NCBI GenBank assembly: GCA_022925895.1
Contig: JAKSYS010000359.1
Location: forward strand, 1 to 61,699
Length of the DNA stretch: 61,699 nt
Reading direction: 5' to 3'
Source: Fragilaria crotonensis
Taxonomy: Eukaryota > Bacillariophyta > Fragilariophyceae > Fragilariales > Fragilariaceae
Shown here: one piece after another, positions 1-11,411 of the stretch
How positions within the stretch are numbered: the stretch's first letter is position 1
Layout: each line of letters begins with the position of its first letter
Program-made: the position numbers and the translations under genes
Notes under the pieces: generated by a model
The model's database searches: none
Seen by the model: the letters and a program-made list of their open reading frames with translations, nothing else
Told to the model about the DNA's origin: nothing

Positions 1-540
1 TTCACTGTATGTGATTGTGCCGACTCCAGCTGGTCGATCCACAAGCATGTCGCTGTTGCGAAATGGTCAGAGTTCATACCGGCATTTCAATGTTCTTCCC
101 GAATCCATGATGTGCGAACCTAGGCGAATTTCTGTGAGCTGGTCGTTGCTATGCTGGTATGCACCTGGTAGAGTTGCTCAGACTCGTAGTGTATGCAATG
201 TTCTTTGCACTTTGCACGCAATACCCAGGTACCAGTTCTGCAGTATTGGATGCAAAAGTGTTGACGATGGACGAGAACCAAATCTTTCAGCGACTTGACA
301 CTGCACGCGACTTGCAGGCGGCCCCCATAAATCAAGACAATTCCGAGTTTAGGCGTACTATAAATTGTAGTATACCGGTACAAGTGCTTGTACCGGTACT
401 TTCCCTCAAAATCAGTCGAAAAGCAACTTGCAGTATGTTCAGATGACGTATCACGTAAAGATTCGATTGATACTTTCTTTGAAACGAGGACTTCCCTCCT
501 ACTAAAGGCCTCTGAGCCTGATTTATTTGCCAAAGAAACG
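1..540. other. Upstream spacer, no gene seen
   Basis: No reading frame here has an ATG start and a recognisable product. The stretch holds a GTACCGGTAC-rich patch (about 374-398) of the kind seen in the other intergenic spacers of this window. It is presumably the promoter and 5' leader of the membrane protein that follows. Confidence 0.4.
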
Positions 541-1346
541 ATGATGGACTGTTGCAAGGCACTCCTCAACGAATGGCGACTCGGCATGTGGAGCACCGCC
601 GATGCGAATGGAAAAACTATTGACCTGGAACGCACCTTCCGACCTCGTCCTCACCTTCTCACCGGCGTCAAGCTCGGCTTTCTGGTCTGGTCACTCCAAG
701 TGTGGATAGCCACCTTGATCGATTTCCTTGAACCAAAAAGCTTCTGGTTAGCATATTTGACGCATTGGGGGCTACTCCTTTCCGTTCTTTATCAGACACT
801 TAGCTTCTCCCGTACGATCCTTCCTGTGTCTCAAGAACCTGTCGGCTTCCTCACACGATTCGCCTGGGGAACATTTACCACTGCAGCCAATGTCGAAGTC
901 ATGATTACTCTTCTCTACTGGACACTGGATTACAAAGGAGGACCTGTGACGTACCTTAACATTATGAAACATGGCATTATCATGCTTGAAATCTGGATTG
1001 ATGGGTTCATCATTAATCGGATTCCAATACGATTGAAACAAGTGTTATGGGTCTATATACTGAGTGCCGCGTACCTCACATGGACCGGCATTCAAGCTGC
1101 GTCTGGTATCGGCAATCCCAACAGAAATGATAGCGATCCTGCTACCGACGATGACGCTATCTACGGAGTAATGAACTGGACGAAGAGACCGGCGGCGGCA
1201 GCCGTTGTTACGATTCTCATCCTTAGGGGATACCCATTCTCATCCTAGCGACGTGGTATGTATCTACTATAATTGGCCGTCGATACATCGAGAACGATGA
1301 TGCCGATGATGACGACAATCCCAAAGATCCCAGCACGGAAGCATAG
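541..1346 (+). CDS. Rolling-stone-like multi-pass membrane protein, one frameshift
   Basis: A multi-pass membrane protein resembling the rolling stone (Rost) family, whose biochemical role is not well defined. Family-like features are the THWGLLLSVLY segment, a tryptophan-rich helix around FTTAANVEVMITLLYW, a conserved H in MKHGIIMLEIW, and IYGVMNWTKRP before the last helix. The first ATG with a following methionine (541) is chosen because the frame further upstream lacks an ATG. The frame breaks near 1228. Reading one base back, it continues through IPILILATWYVSTIIGRRY and an acidic tail to a TAG at 1344-1346, so the last membrane helix lies partly in the second frame. No GT-AG intron fits this position, so I infer a one-base deletion. 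The family assignment is by motif only. Confidence 0.7.
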
Positions 1347-1398
1347 CATCTAACAGTCAGAACTAATAGCAAAGAACGACGTTACATTCCTCCGTCAC

Positions 1399-2937
1399 CT
1401 ACTGACTTGCCTGCTTTTGTTTCTCGGCAGCGTCTGCTAGCAGAGCACCTACAGTGGTGCCTACCAAATGAATATTCGTCATTCTCTGGTTCTTCCGTTC
1501 ATAGTATCGTCTCTTCTTTTCTTTCCGTCATTATCAACATCAGCCTTCTTCGCCAGCTTGGGACGTCGCCACGCCTCGCCGGGCTCCAATAACTTGTTTT
1601 CCACTAGAACATTGTAGAGTTCCTTTTCATCGGTAGGAACTAATAGTCTCGTCTGGAGGTACATCTCGCGAACATCAGTGGTACATCCATGTCTGCGTGC
1701 ATGTGTATAGCGGCAAATTTAGATCGGATGCGGCTTCTTGCACAGCCTTTGCATCATTCCGGGCATGATCGAGATTCGAATTTGACCCCTCGGCTTTATT
1801 TCGTGCCGCTGGTCTCTTTCTGTGGCCGTGCGCTCCCGACGAAAGGATGCTGCCAACGCAGTTGGATTGGATGAGTGAGCGAGGTTGGAAAGGAGCTGCG
1901 ACACGGCGCCGGTTGAATGGCCTCTGCCACCTACAAGCTTGTGGAGGCACTTGCGCGCTTCCTTTGCCTTGTTAAGATTTTCAATCGCTTCTTCGGAAAG
2001 CGGCTTATCGATAGGTAAGGTTTTGTCATTGAAGGGACGAATGTATCCATCCACCAAATTTCTTTTACTGAGTTCTGTCAACGACGTTACACTCAGAGGT
2101 GCTTGCGCTCGGGCCGGTTGTTCCTCCAACGACACGCCAGGTCGTACGGCACTGGACACTCGAAACCAATGGCCACAGTACAGACCGCTTCTCCGCGGCG
2201 AATTTGCTTTGTCGGGTCAATATCGGTCTCGAGGCAAACAATCTTTGGTTTGCCATTGCGCTCCAATGATAGCTTCACAGCAGGATCCGAGGTACTAGTT
2301 CCATTGGATGGATTCTCCCCGTTAGTCGCATTCTTTCCGATGCTAATGATGCCGTCTAGCTCCACCAAGAATGTCTCGCCGCGAGGAAAGAGGACGCATG
2401 TTCTGTCTTCTGAGTTGTTCACAGCGATGATATCTCCTGCCCGGTACAAGTCTTTGATGTCTTCTTCGACGCCATCGTAGCAGTCATTCAAGTCTCGCTG
2501 GTCCACACCATACTTGGAGCGGTTGATTTGGGCCAACAGGGTAGCACGGTCACGCACATGATTGAATTTGGACTGATACGCATACGTGGAAAGCATAATT
2601 TGAGGGTTTTCTGGATCAGGACTTGTTCGATGCTTATCTTTGGGTTCTTTTCTAACAACAAAGCAACCGCTTCGTCGGCTTCATCGAGATCAATACCTGT
2701 TCCTCTATAGATAATAGAAGGTGATAAATATCCGGCAGAGCGATGCGCCTTTAAGAAGCGCAGAATGTCAGCTTGCTTTTCGAGATCTGGCTTATGGGCA
2801 ACTGACTCCGCTGATACCGTCTCAATCGAGGTCTGAATCGAGGGAGTGGGTACGTTCGGACGCACTGGGCGAGGGGCATCGGTCCCTCCGAGCGTATGCT
2901 CCGATCTAAGGAAGTCAAAAGAGTACTTGTTGGACAT
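1399..2937 (-). CDS. TFIIE-beta: General transcription factor TFIIE beta subunit, frame interrupted about six times
   Basis: Small subunit of TFIIE, which joins the RNA polymerase II preinitiation complex, binds DNA and helps recruit TFIIH. From the ATG at 2937 there is a variable head with KYSFDFLRSEHTLGG, then a first winged helix (ILRFLKAHRSAGYLSPSII to NPKISIEQVL). A second winged helix runs from QSKFNHVRDRATLLAQI to GHWFRVSSAVRPG. The C-terminal region includes MYLQTRLLVPTDEKELYN and ends YYERKNQRMTNIHLVG, matching the lysine-rich C-terminus of the family. The product is spread over several frames, with breaks near 2618, 2174, 1789, 1722, 1668 and 1512. Each is cured by one added base; no intron signals fit. 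The protein on both sides stays family-like. Since TFIIE beta is normally essential, assembly error is more likely than decay unless another copy exists. Confidence 0.8.
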
Positions 2938-3490
2938 AGTTGGCGAATACCTCTAGGCGCAACGGTCCTACTTCTGTATGGTGCCGGTAGCTGGCGCAGG
3001 CTTAGAACACTTGGACTGCCATCGAGGCATGTACAAGTGTGGAGTGTATGAGATGTGCCATGCGAGCATCGTGAGGCGCTCCTCGAGTCAGGCGTCTGGA
3101 CTCTCGACATCTCGAACTCTGTCGATACAGTCGACATTGCCTCTCTGGCCTTCACCCCTTTGGTACTACAGTACTTTAGGACCAACAGTACCAGTACAGT
3201 GAAGTCAGTCTACAGTCTACTCCCCGAGGACAAACATGCATACTGCATACTGTCAAGGCGTACTCGTACGTTTAGTAGTCCTACACGCGCCAACAATACT
3301 TAGCGGTACCGTACTGTTACACGCACAGTGGTATACTCCGAGCTCTCCCGATCGCGTCCAAATTCTGTGCAGGATGTTCAACTTTTTTCGGGATCTTTAC
3401 GCAATTGACAATTGGCCAACATTTTTGGGTACATCATCAGAGTTCCGAAGGTTGCATTCCACAACTAGAGCAATCGAAAACGTAATCACC
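2938..3490. other. Divergent spacer rich in GTAC words
   Basis: Intergenic stretch between TFIIE beta (leftward) and the broken membrane gene (rightward). It is dense in TACAGTAC, AGTACC and GTACTG words around 3165-3330. It probably holds both promoters; no TATA box or gene can be defined. Confidence 0.4.
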
Positions 3491-5663
3491 ATGTCGGAAT
3501 CTGACTCCTTTTCGATTTCCCAACAGCTTCTCCTGATTCCTTTGTGGCCGACGAGCCGGAGGAGGAAAGGTCTATGACTTTGGTATGCTCGGCATACTGG
3601 TATTTCTTGATGTTTGCTTTGTTGCAAATTACTATGTGAATAAATCACTTCGTCAATGCACTGATGCCGAGACCGCGACGTTACGCGCTGAGAAAGATTT
3701 CGGTGGGAGCGTAAACCTGCAGGAAAGCGGAGGATTTTCCGCTTGGATGGAGAAATTGTGTGTGGCCTTCTCATGGGAAAGTCAAGGCAATGCCTCTTTC
3801 AATTCAAACGTTTCCAGGCTGGCGGCCTATCAAGTACAAGGCGAATATCTTCCTGTCAGGATTCTTCATCCTAATTTCTCTTGCCTTGCTGAATCCAGCT
3901 GTCCTCGTGCCGGATGGTCTAGATGTCGGTGGCCTGACGTTGAAAGCGGAGATGTGCAAGCCATTCGATCGACAAGCTGGCCTTGAAGAGCTCCGGGCCG
4001 AGGTATTGGAAATCACTAATTATACAATTGCTGTGAAACAGTGGTCGCACTTGTTCAGATTTCAGAAGGCATTGTTAAATGACACATCGCGCTATGGAGT
4101 AAGTGATAGCCTTGGCGACCACACGTGCCCAACCATTCCGGCATCAGGGTCTGTTCGTGAGGTACCGGGAACAAAGCTAAATGGGCCGATATAACGGCCT
4201 ACCCAGCTGCAGAATTTGGATCATTCTTTCCTGGATACTGCGGGCGCCAGAGAAGCGGCAAAGCTAACAGCGTTGAGCGCCACATGTGTGGACGAGAAAT
4301 GTGGATGCCCTCGGATCCCTAGTACAGGGTTTACCAGATTCTTCGGAATCGATAATCTGGAGGTGTGTTGGGTTGCTCGCATTTGCCTCAGGTCTCCCTG
4401 GCTTGTCCTGCACACACGAATGATGACGATCAATCCAGACAACTATAACGAAGCGCAGCTGAACGCGACGGACGTCGGGGAACCCAGCATCAATCCGACC
4501 AGGAGTAAGCTGAGTGATGCATCAAAACAAGCGGCCAAGGCAGGCATTATGCTGCTCCTTTATCAAGTGGATGTCGCATCAAATATCTATTCCGTTTACG
4601 TTATCGTTGCGCTCTTTTTCCCTACCCCTCTTCGTGTCTTTCGACTGCCTTACATGGTTGCCATTAAGAGGTTTTTGTTCGGTGCAGACCAAAAAATGTT
4701 CATCATCATTTTTGTGTCCTCGATTTGGATTTACAAATACGTGATGGAATACTTGACTGACCCTGACTTGGCCATCGTCCTTGCTAATTTTTTGCGTGGA
4801 GATCCTTGCTACCTTGATGGAAAATATGTTTACGAACGCTTCGCGATTATCGATGAGATATGTGACAAGCTTATTCCACTGCAGCCAAGCTTTGAAACCA
4901 AGATGATGACCGTCCCCCAATCCTTTCCGAGATCAATGAATTCGCAGGCAAGTCTTGTCAAAGCTGCAATTTCCCCATGCAGTACTTGTTTGCGTTTCGA
5001 ACGGAGATCTTTCCGCTCTCACAAGTCGGTCCGTTGGGATTTACCAAAGTCGCCGGCACACATGTGTGCAAGACGAAATCCAAACACGTGCCGCGTTCTG
5101 CTTCCAGCCGAGAATCTAACGTTCTACGGGAATCGAACAATTTGCCTGAATAGTGACTATGCAAAAAGTCGCGCATTGGTAAACCAGATACCGAATTCTC
5201 ATTCCGTGCCATGGGGAAAATGTGGATCAGCAGTGGTTTGCTGGCAAGTTTCATAGTGAAGATTGCGATGACCAACTTTGCGATGGGACTCTTGCACCTG
5301 GCCGACCCCTTCATATCGTGTTCGGGCCGATTTATGGATCCCAACCAAACTTGGTTCAGGTTTGGGAAAGAGAGATAAGAACAAGTGTTTCGTGGATTCA
5401 AGAAAAACAAGCTGAAAACCTTGCAGAATACGTACATGCGGACTTGCATTATTTGGGGCACCATTTTTCACTTGTGCGTGTACAGCCTTGTGAAGTCGGC
5501 CTTCAGTACTTCACAGCAGCTCTACGGTGGATTGTTGCTCGGTAATCAAGACCGTGCACTTCTTTTAATCACATCGGTTAGCTCCGCAGTCATAATTGTC
5601 ATGGCGTGGTGTTGGAGGAGGGTCTTAGCGAGGAAGATTCAAGCATTCAAGGGGAAAAAGTAG
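3491..5663 (+). pseudogene. Multi-pass membrane protein broken by many frameshifts
   Basis: Unrecognised. Coding character runs through all three frames from an ATG in good context (3491, ACCATGTC). Successive blocks are a hydrophobic segment near 3590-3660, a TM segment (NIFLSGFFILISLALLNPA, about 3850), then an extracellular-looking stretch with NYT and NDT glycosylation sequons. A longer frame 4216-5256 contains VASNIYSVYVIVALFF and MFIIIFVSSIWIYKYVM. A final frame, 5385-5663, has a TM segment (SSAVIIVMAWCWRRVLARK) and a basic tail. Cysteine pairs and sequons suggest a surface membrane protein. No frame is long enough alone, so it is either a decayed gene or an intact gene with several missing bases. 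Exact breaks were not all resolved. Confidence 0.45.
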
Positions 5664-6544
5664 AATGATCGGTTCATGATGCATTGGACAGTACTGTAGT
5701 ATGTGTGCACGGAAGTGGAAAATGAACAAGGTGCCATGCAGGAAGCATGAGTTTCATCAGGAACCACAATCGTCATGACAACCTACACCAAACTTGGTGG
5801 CGTCCAACCGGGTGGGTCGAGTGCCTCCTTGGGATATGCGACAGCGGTGGCGTGCTACTCCCAGTTAATAAATTGCTCGGGTTGTGAGTTGTGATTCTTC
5901 TTCATATTGGTTCGCTGATGCTGGATGCAGACACATGCTCCACATGAATCTCGAAGACAATCTGGAAGGTTAACTTAGGTTGGAAATATTGAATGAGCCT
6001 TTTATGATACCTCGACGTTGCCCAAACCCTGGACATCAGTCGTACCGGTAGTAGACTATGGAACCGTTACTGAGCACTTCGTGTCCATTGTGGCCGTACT
6101 GAGTACTGGTACGTTGCACTCCGAGTTTACAATACTGCAGTGTCCAAAGTGTTGGGCACCGGTACTCCAGTAGACAAGAAATTTCAGTACAGTAAGTCCC
6201 TCCAAAAACCGTCATTTACCAGACCTTCCAGAGTTGTTGGTTCGTCTTCAGTGACGAGAAACTGTTCAAGGCAGAGGGGCAAGGAACACAACATATAGCA
6301 GCAACGATTGCCGTCTGGATCGGTTCTGCTCGACCCCCAAGCATTGTCAGCCATCGTCATTGCAATATAGGGAGAGTACAAAAACGCGAAAATTCGAAAT
6401 ACACGAGCTAGGGCTCGGTATTCCGCTTTAGCTTCAAAACTCTTGCATCCAAACTCGAGTTCGGACTTTGGCTTGAATTTCAAGTAGGATATTGTCGTTT
6501 GCTAATGGGGAGTTGTCACAGCGTGTGAAGAGGGGCGAATTTCA
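5664..6544. other. Intergenic spacer
   Basis: About 880 bases without a supportable gene. A minus-strand open frame at 6184-6483 starts with TTG and has no recognisable content. A GTACCGGTA/AGTACTGGTACG-rich block lies at about 6040-6190, ending roughly 350 bases before the next start codon. Confidence 0.4.
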
Positions 6545-7843
6545 ATGATTGGCTACGATGACGATGACAGTAATCGTTGTTGCAGCACCTTTATGGACCT
6601 TGATGGCCTTGTAGTGGACCATATCGCATCATTTTTGAACTTTCATTCAATTTACTCCTGGGTATGCGCGCATCGTGGAATTGCCAACGACGTGCTAACA
6701 CCGGAATGGTTCTTCCAACAAACATTGCCGTCTCGTGATGATTTTGAAATCCTTCCTCTCGACGACGATTCCCAAGAGCGCTTCTATCTTGCAGAGACTT
6801 TCCCGCAGATGAGAAAGTGTCACTTCATTCCAAAATTCTACATTGCGAACACATCTCGTGGGATCCACTCTCTTGCCAGATGGCTCGACGTGGATCCGAA
6901 CTCAGTCTACGTAGAACGCATTGCCATGATAATGGGGCGCTTGTCGTGGATGATCGGAGAACACGCTGATGCCAGAGGGAGTAGCGCGGCCCTTGCGGGT
7001 GTCCATGGGACGGGAGTCACCACCGTGTGTCTTTGGGATGTCGTTTGTGCCGCACGTATCTTTGGATTTTCGGGTGTACCGGATCATGATCAAGTGTTTC
7101 AATTGGAACTCCCTGCAGCGGACAACTTCCGTCACTTCTTGACAACCGAGGAGTGCTGCGCTTTCGTCGATTTGGTGGGACCATCCACGTTTGATGCCAC
7201 GAATACTGCCGTCATTCGAAGGCAAATGAAAAGATTTGTGGAGATGCTGCTTACCTCGGAACTTGACCAAGATGAAATTGTCGAGTACGTTACGGATAAT
7301 TTGGGTTTCGATTCTTTCGACGCTAATCATGATTTCGACATTGACGACGATTCGTTGTTTATGGAAGACCCTTTGCCTTTGGAGGTTTTCGATCATGTTA
7401 TGTTCAACCATGAGTACAATCATTTCATGCTTGAGTACAACAAGACAATGGACATTCTAAGGACACTCCACTGTGATCTAGACAACTTCGAACTTCGAGA
7501 CTTTGGAATATGTGTGAGAGGGTTGCAGATGCCGCGTTCTCATCAGCTGTCTCAAAGTGGACTAGTCGCGGTCTTGAAAGAAATGGACACGATGTATCCA
7601 ATCGAATGTGCTTACACAGAACCTGCCTTAAGATTCATCCGAGTGTTGATCGAAGGCATCCATTATGGGTCTGCCGTTGAAATCAAGGTTCGAAAGAGAG
7701 GATTGGTCGACTTTACATGGGATTATGGTGTCCTGTTTTCCGATAATGGGACGTCGTGGAGAAGCCTCGTACTATCGGACGATGACGACCAGATGTTTGA
7801 AGACGGGCAAGACGAAGAATACAGTTTGAGTGACGAAGATTAG
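6545..7843 (+). CDS. Acidic protein with F-box-like N-terminus (432 aa)
   Basis: An intact single-exon gene starting at ATG 6545. The first ~50 residues (MDLDGLVVDHIASFLNFHSI, then WVCAHRGIANDVLTPEWF) look like an F-box-type helix bundle: D-L-x(5)-I-x-S-F-L followed by a C/H-x(3)-N-x(4)-P-x-W/F pattern. The rest is a globular region with no family I recognise, including HGTGVTTVCLWDVVCAARIFG near 150-175. It ends in a strongly acidic tail (SDDDDQMFEDGQDEE). If it is an F-box protein it would be a substrate adaptor of an SCF ubiquitin ligase; this is inference from a weak motif. No frameshift is seen, unlike neighbouring genes. Confidence 0.6.
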   Translation: MIGYDDDDSNRCCSTFMDLDGLVVDHIASFLNFHSIYSWVCAHRGIANDVLTPEWFFQQTLPSRDDFEILPLDDDSQERFYLAETFPQMRKCHFIPKFYIANTSRGIHSLARWLDVDPNSVYVERIAMIMGRLSWMIGEHADARGSSAALAGVHGTGVTTVCLWDVVCAARIFGFSGVPDHDQVFQLELPAADNFRHFLTTEECCAFVDLVGPSTFDATNTAVIRRQMKRFVEMLLTSELDQDEIVEYVTDNLGFDSFDANHDFDIDDDSLFMEDPLPLEVFDHVMFNHEYNHFMLEYNKTMDILRTLHCDLDNFELRDFGICVRGLQMPRSHQLSQSGLVAVLKEMDTMYPIECAYTEPALRFIRVLIEGIHYGSAVEIKVRKRGLVDFTWDYGVLFSDNGTSWRSLVLSDDDDQMFEDGQDEEYSLSDED

Positions 7844-8560
7844 GACTAAGAACGTTTTGAGTGACGACGATGATTATCTGGGCGAATAAGAGGTGTATCG
7901 AGGATGATTGTTGCCTTTGGCCGGGCTGTCCTAAGGCACGCACCGGTTTGATTACGAAAATCACGACCTGTGAACTCAAGGCCGTCACCACACTCATGCT
8001 TTTCAGCAATGAAGTTTGTTCAGACCCCTATCAGTTACCGCCGCCGCAATCTAATAAGAGGGCGATTTACTGGTCGCGATGTAGTCACTAATGGATCTTT
8101 TCGAAGGGCGCTCATCTGTTGATACGGAGTTGGTGTACGATGCCACCGCACTAGCATCTTTGGGTGGCGGCGATCGCAGACGCCCCAGTGCCCACGCCAG
8201 CGGTGAAAGGTATGGTTGTTCCAGAAAATGGCGGATGCAACCATGGTAGGAAGGATATAGTCTCAAACCTATGATCACTGGAAACCATCTCATCGCATCG
8301 CCCATCACATCCTTCATCCAAATTGACCGAATGTGTCGGTGTTGTACCAGTTGACTTACTCATTCAAGTAATACTCTATTCCGTATTCGCAAACGCGTAG
8401 TAATACGGTATTCAATGTTACGCGAAGAGTGTTATCGTACTCGAACTCCGAAGGACTTCAGTTTTAAAATAATGTACTGCGGTACGCGTTACCACTGTTT
8501 TCACAAATCACAAATTTGTACAGAAATTCTCCTTCACCGTTGTCATGAACTTCCGACAGG
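7844..8560. other. Intergenic spacer
   Basis: About 700 bases between two plus-strand genes. Short overlapping frames on both strands show no conserved content. Small GTAC-containing words (ATGTACTGCGGTACGCG near 8472) precede the next gene. No RNA or repeat is identified. Confidence 0.4.
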
Positions 8561-9562
8561 ATGTGGATCAATGATGACTTTCGAACCTATTACTATCAAG
8601 CATCGAGAGCTCTCGAGTTTGCAAGTTGTTGGGGTCTGAGACTGTTCCTCTTGTTGGTGTCTCTGGTGTTACTTCGCAATGCTCCTCAGTTGTTCCTTCC
8701 ATCCCACGGTCGATCACATCGATGGGTCGGCGGTCTCATGTTTATCTGGATAATCCTTGGTGCCTGTGCTTGCAGCATCGATGCTCGTTCGTCAGCTCAT
8801 TATGTTTTTCTGTATGATACTGTCTTGGGATGTTTGGGGATCGCAACGACCCTAATAGCGGCTAGGGATTTTCCGCACAAGTTGGTCAAGAATGAAGATG
8901 GCCAATCCGGCAGCTTGTCCGAGACAGCGATAGTGACACATGCAGAAATGATAGAGCATGCCTTTTACCAGGTGCTCAATTTGGTTCAGATTATATTTTT
9001 ACATGGGATGGCGTTTAGAGGGACAACTATGGGGCTCTCACATCGAATTGGAGCATTGCTGTTAGCCACCAGCCCTTGGACGATACGACGACGCTTCCCA
9101 GTCCATAGTTTTCAAGAAAACTGGAGAAAAATGCCAAAGGAAAAGCAAAAGAATGAAGAGGTTCTCTTATATATGATCAAGAAAGCTCAATACGTCTTCT
9201 ACAAGCACTTCGTATTGCACGGCCTCAACATTTCCATCTGCTTAAACCCCTCAAACCTTCCATTGACACGAGGCTGGCGCATCTTTTGGCTGCACTTAAA
9301 TGTCTCCTACACGATGGAGTTCTTCCTTCAAAGTCTTGTCAAGCGGAAGATCCTCCGACAACGCGAAATGCTGCATTTGCAACGACTCCTCATCACATCA
9401 GCCACGCTCTCCTCTTTGCTTCCCATATTTGAGAGTGTTCAGCTCGAACTATGCATGGCATCTCTGGCTCTCAACTTTTTGAATCGATACCATGATGTGT
9501 TCAACACAATTTTGACTGTTTCACTCGGTGCTCTTGTTCAAAAGTCGTTGACAAACGCATAG
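8561..9562 (+). CDS. Multi-pass membrane protein of unknown family (333 aa)
   Basis: Intact single-exon gene with ATG at 8561 and stop at 9560-9562. Hydrophobic segments lie at about residues 25-45 (LRLFLLLVSLVLLRNAP), 57-75 (GGLMFIWIILGACACS), 83-102 (VFLYDTVLGCLGIATTLIAA), 137-152 (VLNLVQIIFLHGMAF), 160-170, and several near the C-terminus (LLITSATLSSLLPIF, LCMASLALNFL). A conserved-looking basic loop FPVHSFQENWRKMPKEKQK lies in the middle. I do not recognise the family. A membrane role (transport or enzyme) is all that can be said. Confidence 0.6.
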   Translation: MWINDDFRTYYYQASRALEFASCWGLRLFLLLVSLVLLRNAPQLFLPSHGRSHRWVGGLMFIWIILGACACSIDARSSAHYVFLYDTVLGCLGIATTLIAARDFPHKLVKNEDGQSGSLSETAIVTHAEMIEHAFYQVLNLVQIIFLHGMAFRGTTMGLSHRIGALLLATSPWTIRRRFPVHSFQENWRKMPKEKQKNEEVLLYMIKKAQYVFYKHFVLHGLNISICLNPSNLPLTRGWRIFWLHLNVSYTMEFFLQSLVKRKILRQREMLHLQRLLITSATLSSLLPIFESVQLELCMASLALNFLNRYHDVFNTILTVSLGALVQKSLTNA

Positions 9563-10106
9563 GCCTAGACCACTCTTGGTGTTGTCCGATCACCCTCCTG
9601 ACCTGAATCAGGTATTGCGGACATCATCCAGAGCGGTTTCCTCTGCAATGTCGTACATCATGTCTTTTCAAGGAAACTTCGTCCGCCGAGTCCTTTCTAA
9701 CCGGTGGACTTCCAGAAAATGATAGGGTCACTACAGTGTATTGATCTGGATGCCAGATATCGTCAGTGACAACTGTTGGATATCGCCTGTGTTGTAGGAA
9801 TCCTCAGCCACGGTGTACGTCGTCCAGTCAAGGAACCAGTGAGATCCTCTCGTCTGAAAAAACTAACGTCAACCATAGACCAGCTGTCCGTCGCCGAAAG
9901 CCATTATTAAGAAAATTCAAAATTAGTCTCATCCTCGCGACATGATACACAGGTGGAGCTCGGTCATGGTTTACGAGCGACGCAAGACCTGTCCTCATGT
10001 CGCTATGGACGAATCGAGGATTCTCTACTAGGTATACTCTGAATTTCATTTGTTATTGTTTTTCTAAGTTATCATAGCGCCAATGCGCCTCCAGCGACAC
10101 TTCAAT
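9563..10106. other. Convergent spacer
   Basis: Between the ends of a plus-strand and a minus-strand gene. A minus-strand frame at 9828-10049 carries no recognisable domain and is not called. It likely holds both 3' untranslated regions. Confidence 0.35.
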
Positions 10107-11411
10107 TCAAAGCTTTACATCTGTCATTGGCTCATCAAAGTAAAAGTTCTTCTTGTTGCACTCCAGCTCGCACTGCCTAAGGTCTTCAGACTTTCCGAAT
10201 GAACATTGAATGAGGCATGCCCAATTGGCGTACAGACGAGGACCAAGCGTTTCCATACAGAAGTGAAGGCCGTCCTTTACCAGCATGTTCCGTTGACAGT
10301 CTGTCATATTGGAGGAGTTCCGTTCTGAACAAACTGCGGCAACATGATGGCGATACTTCAAGTCAGGAATGCGAAGACGTTCGGCGAGTAGCTTGGATCC
10401 GAAGTATCCATTCCGATCATGTTAGCGTTCCACTCAATCACATTGTCCAGGTATGCTTCCACATCACTCAGCAGAACATCGGAGGCGTTGAGGTCCCTCA
10501 CGAAGGTTCGGACAAGATCGTTCATCGCTCGAAAATCCGCCATGTTTTCTTTGGTCACAACGTTGTTGTTCAGCGGCACCGTCACGAAGATGATAGGCAG
10601 TGGTTCGCCCAAGTATAGTTTGGCAAGTGCAACGGTTTCCATCAGGCGATGAACAGTAACTTCCCTTGTTCCTAGCCAAGGGTGTGATACTCGGAAAATG
10701 AGGACGTTGATCTTGTCGGATGGATCGGGGAGGGCAGCGCGCAGTGTTGACGGCCAACTTTCGTTCCATCCCTTGCCCAGATTCGGCAAGGGCGATTTAC
10801 GTGCGCTTCTCCCAGAGACCAAGAATTCTCCAATAGGAAATGCTACCGCCGTCGACTTTGGATGTGGTTAGCCCCTCCCCAGATGATCACCAATCGGGAT
10901 GTACTTCAGGATATTCTTGTCTGTGCCTCGTCCCGCATTTTGAAACCAGGAGCCAAACTCGACCGCCAATGAGTCGCCCATGACAAGAATGTTCAGATTT
11001 GTCTGGATGTAGGTATAAAAGTCAAAGGACTCGACGAGGGCAGTTCCGCGCGATCATCGAGAGGCTCCCAGGTAGTTATATTTCGGCAAGCGTATGCTGA
11101 GATTTGGCTCCTATTATAATGAGGGCCACGAACGCGTTGATACTCTATGTACTTTTCGTGCAACGCCACTTTCGGACGGAATGCATTCTGAAAGGCATTG
11201 AATGTGTACTCGTTCGGCAATAGCAACATACTCAAATTCTCCATGAATCGATGACAGCCTTCGATCGGCTCACGACAGAATTGCCGTCATGGTTTGCGAT
11301 CGTATCAACAACGAGGGCTCTGAAGTGTAACGTTAAGTAAGAAAGGTTGCAGCACAGGATGATGCTCAGACCTCCGAGGAATAGTAATGTTGAGGGCGCC
11401 GACATTGCCAT
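10107..11411 (-). CDS. SGNH/PC-esterase-like membrane-anchored protein, frame-interrupted
   Basis: Likely an O-acyl esterase or acyltransferase of the SGNH clan acting in the secretory pathway. From the ATG at 11411 a signal anchor is visible (LLFLGGLSIILCCNLSYLTL). The block I catalytic Ser lies in NILVMGDSLAVEFGSW (near 10965-11010), and the C-terminal Asp/His pair in DGLHFC (near 10260), the D-x-x-H pattern of plant TBL/PC-esterase proteins. A cysteine-rich end follows (CELECNKKNFYFDEP). Frames break near 11245, 11040 and 10362 (each -1). One -1/+1 pair lies between about 10800 and 10900 around GGSISYWRILGLW. The assignment rests on GDS plus D-x-x-H and the overall order; substrate is unknown. 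Confidence 0.65.

Noticed and set aside
388-540. Upstream extension of the rolling-stone-like protein
   Set aside because: The open frame there begins with TTG and runs through GTACCGG-rich DNA; the first ATG is at 541.
6184-6483. Small minus-strand frame upstream of the F-box-like gene
   Set aside because: It lacks an ATG at its start and lies in the probable promoter region.
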